Shown piece by piece: positions 42,167 to 50,194 of a stretch of DNA of 64,000 nt. This stretch comes from Marinobacter salexigens (GTDB lineage: Bacteria; Pseudomonadota; Gammaproteobacteria; Pseudomonadales; Oleiphilaceae): the NCBI RefSeq assembly GCF_002806945.1, contig NZ_NIHC01000001.1, positions 1,015,340 through 1,079,339 of the forward strand, written 5' to 3'. The translations under genes and the position numbers were made by a program. Under the pieces are notes generated by a model. It searched no databases, had not been told where the DNA came from, and saw nothing but the letters and a program-made list of their open reading frames with translations. Positions within the stretch are counted from its first letter, which is position 1. Each line of letters begins with the position of its first letter.

Positions 42167-44854
42167 TTGAAATCATTCAGCGATGGCCATGCAGCCAATG
42201 ACGAGTTTCAGTCTGCGAACAGCGGATTGCAACGAGGTGAACTTGTAAGGGATTTGCTCAGGCAGAGACTGCAGGCGCCCGTGGTGCCTGCGACTGCTTT
42301 GGGGCGTCCCCATCTGGCAGGTTTGGTCTCCGACGCATTAACACCTCGCGGCGTACTGTTTGTTAACGCCCCTTGCGGCTATGGAAAATCCCAGGCAGTC
42401 GCAATGGGTGTCCAGGCTGCAGGCTTCCTTGGGGATTGTGTGCGATGGCTAACACTTAACTGCCAGGATAACGCTCCAACCCGCTTCCTCGGTTTGTTGT
42501 CGGTAGCGTTGGATATTCCCGAATCCTTCGAAAGGAGCCTTCAGGGCAGCACTACCTTTCCTGACGCCTTGGCCATAATGCTTCTGGCTCTGAAAAAAAT
42601 ACCGGCACAACAGCGCCTGGTTCTGGTGCTGGATGGCCTGCACCAGATTACAAATCCTGCTGTTATTGCCCTGCTTCAGCAGCTGGTGGCAGACATACCC
42701 GCCCATTTTTCCGTTGTTATGGTATCCCGGCAGGCGTTGCCCTATGAAACCCATGCCCTGGAACTGGAAAACCGGTTCACCCATATAGGTGCTGAAAAGC
42801 TCGAGTTCAGCCGCAGTGAAACCTTTGAGTTTTTCCGGGGTCTGTTGAACGATCAACAGCTCACCAGTGTGGCCATTGATCATCTATACGATTTAACGGA
42901 AGGCTGGCCAACCCCACTTGCGCTGTACCGAAGAGATATCTTGCAAAGTTCTGAGCGGCATGTGGTTTCAGAATCCCCCGGCGTGGAGCGATTCCTGAAA
43001 GAGTCTGTGCTGGGCAGCCTGGCACAAGAACAGGTTCAGTCCTTAAGGGCTATCTCGGAAGTTGGGCTCTGCTCAGATGAAGTACTGTTGGCACTGGAGC
43101 CGTTCATCCCTGGTGGATTGCTGCTCCCATCCGAAGCCTTTGAGCGCGGCTTGCCAATAAAGATCATGCCCGGCTGGGGGCGTTGGTACAGGCTTAACCC
43201 ATTATTGGCGGAATGGCTGAAAGCGCCTGTGATGGCGGGATACGCCGACAGAATGTTGGCTGCCAGCCGCTGGTTCAGCTACCGCAACCAGATCCCCGAA
43301 GCTTTGAAATACTCATTGCTGGCCGGAGACACAGAAGAGGTTATCCGTATCGCCTCTGAAGGATCCGAAGCGCTCCTTCTCGGGCAGGATACCGCCTCAC
43401 TGTTGCATTTACGCAAAAGTCTTCCGGCAACGCTGCTGGAGCGTAGCCCTAGATTGAGAATCGTCTACAGCTGGGTTCATGCTATTGGCGGCCAGTTCAA
43501 ACAGGCCAAAGCCCTGCTTGAAGGCATGGACGGGGAAATCTATCAGGAGCACGGCGCCCGCATCAGTGCCCTTAAGGCATTTATTCTGCGGGGAGAAGGG
43601 CAGGTTTTCCCGGCTCTGGAAATGGCTGAGCGCGCTCTTTCAGGAGGGGATTTGTCACCCCAGGGGCAGCTCGTAACGCAAATGGTGCGTGCCAGCGCGC
43701 TGTGTGCCTCCGGGTGTTTCCCGGAAGCACGGGAAGCCAACCGGGCTGCATCCCGGCTTGCAAGAGAAGCCGGCGACCCGGGCTCTGAAGCGCTTGCCGT
43801 GTACGCCCATGCCCGCATTGAACTGGGCAAGGGTGCACTCAAGCATGCAGAGCAGTTACTGCGAACCGGGCTGGATACCGCCATACAGGAGCAGGCCCGG
43901 CCCGCCCGTATGGGCGAAACCAGGCTTCAGTTGAACCTGGTGCTTGTTCTGTGGCACCAGGGGCGTGACGCGGAAGCTGACCGCTTGCTGGTAACCTGTG
44001 CCCGCCAGGCCGAAAAAGCCCGCGATCTCGGATTGCTCCTTGGAATGGCCATTCGAGTAATGATGTGCCGCTCACAAGAGCGCCTGGAAGACGCTTTTGT
44101 ATGGATAGGAAGGGCTGAGCGAACCATGCACACCTGGCAGGTAGATGAGTCTCTTTATGTGCCGGTGCTGGAGGCCCTCAAAGCGAGCTGCTGGCTGGCC
44201 CAGAATCAGTTGGATAGCGTTGCGCAAGCACTCGCCAGACTGCAGCCATATAGAGATGCGGGTTGCGTGCCGGAGCTTTTCCCCATGATGCCGGGTTTGC
44301 TCGATTGCCTGCATGTGCGCCTGGATCTCGCCCGGGGCGAGACGGTAAGGGCCCGGGAAACGCTTGCCAATACGCGCAAACGTTACGACGACGCGATCTC
44401 CTGGGGTACAGCACTCCATATGCGTTTGCTGGATGCCATACTGACCCGGGAAGATAAAGGCTTGGCGGTCGCACAGAAAATACTCGTGGCAGTAGTATCC
44501 GAAGCGGAAAAAGAGCACTTCATAAGCCCGTTTGCCGAGTTGAAACTGGAGTTGGGCGAGCTGATGGGTAAGGTGTATGGGCAACTACCACCAACACCGT
44601 TCCGCGACGCCTTGGGCCAGTTGTTTGGCATAACCGGAGCGGTGCTGCCGGCGTCACTCGCTGAACCTATCAGTGAGCGTGAGCAGGTTGTGCTGGAGTT
44701 GATTGCCAAAGGCCTGTCGAATCAGGAGATTGCAGACAAGCTGCACATCTCGCTGCACACGGTTAAAACCCACGCACGCCGGATAAACGCAAAGCTGGAA
44801 GTGCGCTCCCGCACCCAGGCAACTGTGCGGGCCCGGGAGCTGGGGTTGCTGTAA
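42167..44854 (+). CDS. MalT-like LuxR-family transcriptional activator
   Basis: 895 residues. A P-loop APCGYGKS at 68-75 and Walker B RLVLVLDGLHQI (about 147-158) form a STAND ATPase; the middle (about 380-800) is TPR-like helical repeat; the C-terminal 60 residues are a LuxR helix-turn-helix (LSNQEIADKLHISLHTVKTH). The layout is that of MalT-type activators, which switch on when an effector binds. It probably controls the DUF1302/DUF1329 genes, on position and on the association seen in Pseudomonas and Marinobacter. The start is a TTG with a GGGGCAG site; the true start could be slightly downstream. Confidence 0.87.
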   Translation: MKSFSDGHAANDEFQSANSGLQRGELVRDLLRQRLQAPVVPATALGRPHLAGLVSDALTPRGVLFVNAPCGYGKSQAVAMGVQAAGFLGDCVRWLTLNCQDNAPTRFLGLLSVALDIPESFERSLQGSTTFPDALAIMLLALKKIPAQQRLVLVLDGLHQITNPAVIALLQQLVADIPAHFSVVMVSRQALPYETHALELENRFTHIGAEKLEFSRSETFEFFRGLLNDQQLTSVAIDHLYDLTEGWPTPLALYRRDILQSSERHVVSESPGVERFLKESVLGSLAQEQVQSLRAISEVGLCSDEVLLALEPFIPGGLLLPSEAFERGLPIKIMPGWGRWYRLNPLLAEWLKAPVMAGYADRMLAASRWFSYRNQIPEALKYSLLAGDTEEVIRIASEGSEALLLGQDTASLLHLRKSLPATLLERSPRLRIVYSWVHAIGGQFKQAKALLEGMDGEIYQEHGARISALKAFILRGEGQVFPALEMAERALSGGDLSPQGQLVTQMVRASALCASGCFPEAREANRAASRLAREAGDPGSEALAVYAHARIELGKGALKHAEQLLRTGLDTAIQEQARPARMGETRLQLNLVLVLWHQGRDAEADRLLVTCARQAEKARDLGLLLGMAIRVMMCRSQERLEDAFVWIGRAERTMHTWQVDESLYVPVLEALKASCWLAQNQLDSVAQALARLQPYRDAGCVPELFPMMPGLLDCLHVRLDLARGETVRARETLANTRKRYDDAISWGTALHMRLLDAILTREDKGLAVAQKILVAVVSEAEKEHFISPFAELKLELGELMGKVYGQLPPTPFRDALGQLFGITGAVLPASLAEPISEREQVVLELIAKGLSNQEIADKLHISLHTVKTHARRINAKLEVRSRTQATVRARELGLL

Positions 44855-44888
44855 AGGAGTTGCAGTAACAAGCTTTCAGTTGCAGGGC

Positions 44889-45806
44889 TCAGGAGCGCTG
44901 CAAAGCTTCGCTTTTCAAATCTTCGATCAGGGCGTCTTTTTCAGCCCATAGCCCGCTCACCCAACGCTGGAATTCCACCCGGGTTTCACGGTTGTTTTCG
45001 TAGTCCATCCCCAGAAACTGCGATGGAATTTCCCGCACCCTGATATCAATAATAATTTTTTCGATACGCCCTGAAAAATAATCCCAAATGCCTATGCGTT
45101 GCTGGCTGGAACCTGGGTAAACGATGGTCACATCCAGCATGGTGTGCAACATTTCGCCCATGGCGCCCAGAACAAAGGCAGTGCCCCCGGCCCGGGGTTT
45201 TAGCAGGTGTTTATAGGGGGAGCTCTGGCGCTGGTGCTTGGCAGGCGTGAAGCGGGTGCCTTCCATAAAATTGAAAATGGTTACCGGTGTATACCGGAAC
45301 TTTTCACACGCCGCCTCGGTGGCCGCAATATCTTTGCCTTTAAGCTCGGGGTTCTTGGCAATCTGCTCTTTTGTGTGGCGGTGCATAAACGGAAAATCCA
45401 GCGCCCACCAGGCTACGCCCAGCAGCGGAACCCAAATAAGCTCTTTTTTCAGGAAGAACTTGAGTAGTGGAATCCGGCTATTGAGCACATATTGTATCGC
45501 AGGAATATCGGTCCAGCTCTGATGGTTGCAGGTAACAAAATACCAGTGCTGCTGGCTGAGATGCTGAGCGCCCCGCACATCCCATTCAATACGATGCAGA
45601 ATATCCATCACCAGGTTGTTGAACCCTATCCAAACCCGCGCAATGGTATTCAGCACCACTGTGCAACCCTTGCGAACAACGGGTATCGGGAGCACCAGCT
45701 TGAGCAGGGCAAACAATATCAGAAACGGGAAGAGTATAAGAGTATTCAACAGCACGAGTAGCGCTGCCAGAGTTCCCTTTATCGGCGCAGGCAAAAAATG
45801 AAGCAT
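44889..45806 (-). CDS. yihG: PlsC-type acyltransferase (YihG-like)
   Basis: 305 residues. Two N-terminal hydrophobic segments (residues 10-45) and the acyltransferase motifs NHQSWTD (HX4D) and FMEGTRFT. It should acylate lysophospholipid at the inner membrane. YihG of E. coli is the closest well-known protein; substrate specificity cannot be read from sequence. It converges on the LuxR gene; only 34 bases separate them. Confidence 0.88.
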   Translation of the reverse strand: MLHFLPAPIKGTLAALLVLLNTLILFPFLILFALLKLVLPIPVVRKGCTVVLNTIARVWIGFNNLVMDILHRIEWDVRGAQHLSQQHWYFVTCNHQSWTDIPAIQYVLNSRIPLLKFFLKKELIWVPLLGVAWWALDFPFMHRHTKEQIAKNPELKGKDIAATEAACEKFRYTPVTIFNFMEGTRFTPAKHQRQSSPYKHLLKPRAGGTAFVLGAMGEMLHTMLDVTIVYPGSSQQRIGIWDYFSGRIEKIIIDIRVREIPSQFLGMDYENNRETRVEFQRWVSGLWAEKDALIEDLKSEALQRS

Positions 45807-45844
45807 TCGAAAACGTCCCTTTTTGTCAGAAGGATTGTCGGCGC

Positions 45845-46795
45845 TCAGCCCTCGGCTGATGACTCTCTGCTGTAGCCGGGAAGCAGAACCTGCTCAGCGT
45901 TCACCGATGCCAGGTTCTTCAAGCGTGATGGGCTGCTATCGCTCAGAATCTTCCGGAATGCAGAGTCGTAAAACTCGAGGTTGTTATAGCGGATCATCGA
46001 GCGTATTTCATTAACATATTCCTCTCCACGCTCTGAATAGCTGATCAGCCCGCGGGCAAGGGAAAGCCCGGACAGTGGGTTGCCCGCTTCGCGGTCATCA
46101 AGGCGGGTGTCACGCAAACCCTTGTAGCTGCCATGTCGGTTCAGATTCTGGATATAAGCCCGAACAGAATGATAGGGCGACGGGAAGGCCGCCACTTCAT
46201 GGCTGGCACCCTCGGCACGGCCCAGAGGAACCAGGCCGCAGCCTTTGGAAAAGCACCACTGGCCGAACAGATTATTACCGCGGCGAGCAAAGCGTGAGGT
46301 GCCCCAGGCGGATTCGTTGGCTGCCTGCGCCAGAATCAGGGAGGGCGGGATAACATCCAGCCGCTTTCTTAGCAGCGCAAACTGCTCAGGGGTGCCGGGG
46401 TCTTCCTCCACGCGCAATCGCTTGGCTTGCGCCGCGAGCCAGGCGTGCTCTTTTTTCGACAAGCTGTCTTTATGGGTGAGACTGTCGAGATAGTCCCGTT
46501 CGATGAGAATTCGGGAGTTGGCAAGCACAATGCGAGGGTATACAAACGAGAAAAAAGCCGCTTTCTTTTCAGTGGTGTCCCGGTAGCCGGTGAAGTCCGG
46601 TAAATCTGCGCGGGCCCATGAGGGTAGAGGTGGTAGCGAGCTCAGGGCGGGTTCTGAGCCAGTATTGTTGTCGCCGTCGGCACTATCCACACTGTTGGCG
46701 TTTTCTTTATCGGGGGGTGGAGCGTAAAGACCACCCGCGATGGCAAAAGCCATCATAGGAATAGCCAGCATAAGCGAGCGCGTTACAGGAAACAT
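45845..46795 (-). CDS. Bax-like glucosaminidase-domain protein
   Basis: 316 residues. An N-terminal signal or anchor (MFPVTRSLMLAIPMMAFAIAGG), an acidic linker, and a glucosaminidase (lysozyme-like) domain from about residue 110 with PSLILAQAANESAWGTSRFA, the catalytic Glu lying in NESAWG, and GNNLFGQWCF. It probably cleaves peptidoglycan in the periplasm. GAGAGG five bases before ATG 46795 fixes the start against a longer frame. 38 bases upstream of the acyltransferase start, so possibly co-transcribed. Confidence 0.85.
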   Translation of the reverse strand: MFPVTRSLMLAIPMMAFAIAGGLYAPPPDKENANSVDSADGDNNTGSEPALSSLPPLPSWARADLPDFTGYRDTTEKKAAFFSFVYPRIVLANSRILIERDYLDSLTHKDSLSKKEHAWLAAQAKRLRVEEDPGTPEQFALLRKRLDVIPPSLILAQAANESAWGTSRFARRGNNLFGQWCFSKGCGLVPLGRAEGASHEVAAFPSPYHSVRAYIQNLNRHGSYKGLRDTRLDDREAGNPLSGLSLARGLISYSERGEEYVNEIRSMIRYNNLEFYDSAFRKILSDSSPSRLKNLASVNAEQVLLPGYSRESSAEG

Positions 46796-46898
46796 AAAAC
46801 CTCTCGTCACAGCCTGTTTTGGGGCCCGGTAGCTCGTGCACACCGGGCGGATAGGTTCAGGATTATAACAGGTTGTACGGGCAGGGTTACCGGAGGGT

Positions 46899-49169
46899 TC
46901 AGGGCAGTTTGGTTGCCATCAGCAAACCACGGCGCTCTTCACCGTTGATGGTGTCCTCGTATAGCAGGAAAAACTGGCTTTGATCCGCTGTCACAAAGCC
47001 CTCAAGTGAGAGGGTTCCTGCGCTGAAGCTAACCTTGCCCTTGCCAAGATCAGAGGAGTATGTGAGAGGCGTAACAAGAAGATCCTCTTCCGGCACAGGC
47101 TGGGGGTCTTGCGGGCCGGGCACCCAGGGAGCAACCAGTTGTGCAGCCTTTGGCGTAGAGACCGTTTCATCATTCACAGAATGCAAAACCTCGAAGGTTG
47201 CACTGCTAAGGCTTGCTCCAGTCTCATTAAAAAGAACCAGGGTGCCGTTATCCAGATGAATCAGCCTGTTGAACCCATCTATCATGCCAAGCGCAAAGCC
47301 TTGAACCCTGTAGCGACCGGAGGTAGGAGCACCCGAAGCTTGTTCAGCAGCAACGAGCAGACCATCGCCAATAACGCCCGCGGTAGTGGCGGCATTCATC
47401 AGATTAAAAGCCATAAAAGATCCGTCTGGCACGCTGGCGCCAATGCCAAGGTCCGGCTGGTCGAGCCCTGCCGGATTGTTCACATCAAGATTAAGCCTGC
47501 CAATGTTTTTATCGCCGCTACTTAGCCGCGCTATGCGAGAACTGAGTGTCCAGCTGTCCGAGTGATTGACGGCAGCGCCCGCCAGGACTGCACCAGAGCT
47601 GTCTCGAGTCAGAGTGGTATAGGCTTGGGTTTGAGTGATGGTGCTACTACCGGAACCCGCACCGATCTGCCACCAGCCAGAGCCGGATTCAATTTGCATA
47701 GGTGGGGTAGAAGAAGATGGGCCAGAGGAAAGCGGAGCAGAATCTGAGAACCTCAGAGCCAGGTAGATGGTGTTGTACTCATTGCCATTCAAAGCGCTTG
47801 CATCAAAGCCACTTTGCTGCATCAGGTTGAGTTCCAAAGCAGACACGTAGTGGGCTTCCAATTCGTCTTTCCGTGCAAGCCGGCCTTGCTCTGACTTCAG
47901 TTCAATGGCTTTGCCTGCGCTGAAATAGCCTCCAAGGGTACGATCCAGGCCAGTATTGGCGTCCCCCGGCCCGCTGACAAACGCATCCAGATAGTAAGGG
48001 TTGCGTGTCCAGCCAATGATCCTGGAACTGTCCCTGTCGGTGATGCTTTGATAAAGCGCCCGCAGGGCCAGCAAGCGGGTGTCACTATCCAGTGTCGCTG
48101 CGCCGGGGGAAGCTTCATGGGTATTCAACGTCCAGAAATCCGCGCCCCGATGGAAAAACTCATTGGTGTTTTTATGGATCAGCGTCTTTCGGTCGTACGG
48201 AATCTGTGCCGCAAGGGAGGTTGTCTTGATACCCAAAAATTCAAGGCTCGACAGGGTTGATCCGGGGTAGAGATAGGTTGTTTGGCTGGTTGGTTTTTCA
48301 CGCCCCATACGGATGCCCCACTGGCCAGATCCCGCCAGACTGCTCTCAAGAAACGTTTGGCCCAGCTCCAGGCCCATAAACACCGAATTGTATTCAGCGG
48401 AATTTGCAGAAATGTTGCTCGTGGATTGGTCATCCAGCAAAGGATATCCTGCCGCTGAGGCAATATAGCTTGCCAGGTCTGCCCGCTGGGCGAGTAACTC
48501 CAAGGCGCCGGCAATACTGGTCTCGGTCGGAATGTTGATTTCGAAATCGTGTACCTGGTCGGCCAAGGCAGGCCATACCAGCTTGTTAAGGCACAGAGTC
48601 TCGCGGGTCTCATCTGCACAGTCTACAAGGCGCTGAAATTCACCTGGGCTGTACTTGGGGAGCGTATTACGCAGCAAGTACTCGGAGAAGGGATTGATTT
48701 TGATGTCCCGGTCAGCATCCGTCGCCAACGAGCGCAGGGTGGTGTTGCCGTACTGAGCTTCGATGATAACGTCTGGCGATAAAGGCTGCCCGTTCTCAAA
48801 GGAGATAACCGTATAGCCCTCGTCATCCTGCCGGAGAGCATAAGATACGGTGCCAACCTCCTGCAGCGTGTTGTTTATTTTATAGGCGCGCACTGAGTCT
48901 GGCTGAACGATGCGCAGGTTGCGCCGTGTTAGCTCACCATCCGGCGCCAGGCTGCCGGGCAACTCCATGGTGATGCGAATTTCATCAGAGGCAAGCCCAA
49001 CCGTGTTGTCAGAATCGCCGGTGCTGGTTTGGCTAAAATCATTTGCAGGGTTTTTTACACTGGCAAACGAGTTGGGCTTTTTTCGGGTATCGTCAATCGC
49101 AGAGTCACCGCCGCAGGCAGTTGTGAGCGCAACGGAAACAAAGAGAAGAAACCCCGGTATAAATCGCAT
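46899..49169 (-). CDS. Unrecognised large lipoprotein with internal repeats
   Basis: 756 residues of unknown function. A signal peptide with LTTAC ends in a probable lipidated Cys19. Two segments resemble each other: residues 256-300 (SAEYNSVFMGLEL, then GSGQWGI) and 461-512 (GNEYNTIYLALRF, then GSGWWQI), and a looser third copy may lie near 590-660. Three cysteines, two in a pair at about 184 and 193 (CADETRETLC). The C-terminus is beta-rich. Ser/Asp-rich and mostly extracellular in composition. No partner gene is obvious: the Bax-like gene lies 103 bases downstream on the same strand. Confidence 0.75.
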   Translation of the reverse strand: MRFIPGFLLFVSVALTTACGGDSAIDDTRKKPNSFASVKNPANDFSQTSTGDSDNTVGLASDEIRITMELPGSLAPDGELTRRNLRIVQPDSVRAYKINNTLQEVGTVSYALRQDDEGYTVISFENGQPLSPDVIIEAQYGNTTLRSLATDADRDIKINPFSEYLLRNTLPKYSPGEFQRLVDCADETRETLCLNKLVWPALADQVHDFEINIPTETSIAGALELLAQRADLASYIASAAGYPLLDDQSTSNISANSAEYNSVFMGLELGQTFLESSLAGSGQWGIRMGREKPTSQTTYLYPGSTLSSLEFLGIKTTSLAAQIPYDRKTLIHKNTNEFFHRGADFWTLNTHEASPGAATLDSDTRLLALRALYQSITDRDSSRIIGWTRNPYYLDAFVSGPGDANTGLDRTLGGYFSAGKAIELKSEQGRLARKDELEAHYVSALELNLMQQSGFDASALNGNEYNTIYLALRFSDSAPLSSGPSSSTPPMQIESGSGWWQIGAGSGSSTITQTQAYTTLTRDSSGAVLAGAAVNHSDSWTLSSRIARLSSGDKNIGRLNLDVNNPAGLDQPDLGIGASVPDGSFMAFNLMNAATTAGVIGDGLLVAAEQASGAPTSGRYRVQGFALGMIDGFNRLIHLDNGTLVLFNETGASLSSATFEVLHSVNDETVSTPKAAQLVAPWVPGPQDPQPVPEEDLLVTPLTYSSDLGKGKVSFSAGTLSLEGFVTADQSQFFLLYEDTINGEERRGLLMATKLP

Positions 49170-49276
49170 ATCAGACTGCCCGTGTTAAAGCGGTATGGGA
49201 GAGCTTGGCGACATCGAGAACGCCGGTTTCCAGTCTAACAGTGCAACGGTTGGGAAAGCGTGAGGAAGGGCACGAA

Positions 49277-49302
49277 ACAGGCGCCCGGAGGAGGGCGCCT
49301 GT
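49277..49302 (-). terminator. Hairpin downstream of yfaZ
   Basis: Perfect 10-bp stem ACAGGCGCCC / GGGCGCCTGT with a six-base loop, 20 bases beyond the yfaZ stop. The T-tract on the minus strand is short (TTTC), so termination efficiency is uncertain. Confidence 0.6.
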
Positions 49303-49321
49303 AGAAGACTACAGAGCAGCT

Positions 49322-49882
49322 TTAGAAAAAGATCTTCATACCGACCAGAACACCTTCATCCAGGTTGATGTCGCCCTTGTACGGCGAATCCAGCTCGGTA
49401 TTCAAGTAACGGTAACCGGCAAACAACTCCGCATTACGGATAACGCGATAGTTGGCGCGCAGCTCCAGGCTGGTCATTTCTTCTGAATCACCAAACGAGA
49501 GGATTCGTGGGGCATAATGCAGGCCGCCGGTGAACGACAGGCCCGGAACATCCGGAATGTTCACAGTCGCGAAGCCGCCAAGGCCCACAGCGCCGCCATC
49601 AAGGCGATCGTCATCCCAGCCGATTGCACGCAAACCGATACCGGCCGTTGTGGGCAGGTTGCCCAGTGCGGTGCGGCCCTGAGCGTGAAAGTCCAGATTA
49701 CCAATATGGCGGCTGCCTTCATGGTAGGTGTAACCAGCACCCAGCTGAATATCGTTGTTGTTTCCGAAGAAGTTTACCTGCCCCTTTACGGAATCGTTCG
49801 TCAGGCTCAGATCCACATCGCTTGCCAGCGCAGGAGCAGCAGCGAGAGACAGAGCCAACACGGAAGCATGGGATAGTTTCAT
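49322..49882 (-). CDS. YfaZ-family outer-membrane protein
   Basis: 186 residues. Signal peptide ending ALA before SDVDLSL (about residue 20), then a beta-barrel pattern ending MKIFF with a terminal Phe. The NDSVKGQVNFFGNNNDIQLGAGYTYHE opening matches YfaZ. Function is unknown. Its own terminator follows, and yacG starts 114 bases away upstream on the same strand. Confidence 0.83.
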   Translation of the reverse strand: MKLSHASVLALSLAAAPALASDVDLSLTNDSVKGQVNFFGNNNDIQLGAGYTYHEGSRHIGNLDFHAQGRTALGNLPTTAGIGLRAIGWDDDRLDGGAVGLGGFATVNIPDVPGLSFTGGLHYAPRILSFGDSEEMTSLELRANYRVIRNAELFAGYRYLNTELDSPYKGDINLDEGVLVGMKIFF

Positions 49883-49996
49883 TCTGTTACCTTCTTGATT
49901 GCAGTGCGAGTATTGGGTGCAAATGGTAACGGGCTACCCTCTATACCACAACTTACAAGCGTGTAAGCAGGAGGATAGAGCCAAGCCCGCCAAAAA

Positions 49997-50185
49997 TCAG
50001 TGGCGTGTTGTGTCGCCGCCCTGGTCAAGATCATCAGGAGAGGCGGTTTCTGCTGGAACACGGTATTCCTCGTTCGCCCAGGCACCAAAATCAATCAATT
50101 TGCAGCGTTCTGAGCAGAAGGGCCTCCAAGGGTTCGCCTCTGTCCATTCCACGGATTTTTTGCAGGTAGGGCAATCTACGTTCAT
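49997..50185 (-). CDS. yacG: DNA gyrase inhibitor / zinc protein YacG
   Basis: 62 residues. Four cysteines bind zinc: Cys5, Cys8, Cys24 and Cys28 (CPTCKK; FCSERC), followed by [13 protein letters not shown]. YacG inhibits gyrase by blocking DNA binding. In many relatives it is beside coaE; here about 4 kb separates them. Nine bases after the hybrid kinase, so probably co-transcribed with it. Confidence 0.93.
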   Translation of the reverse strand: MNVDCPTCKKSVEWTEANPWRPFCSERCKLIDFGAWANEEYRVPAETASPDDLDQGGDTTRH

Positions 50186-50194
50186 GTGAACCTT

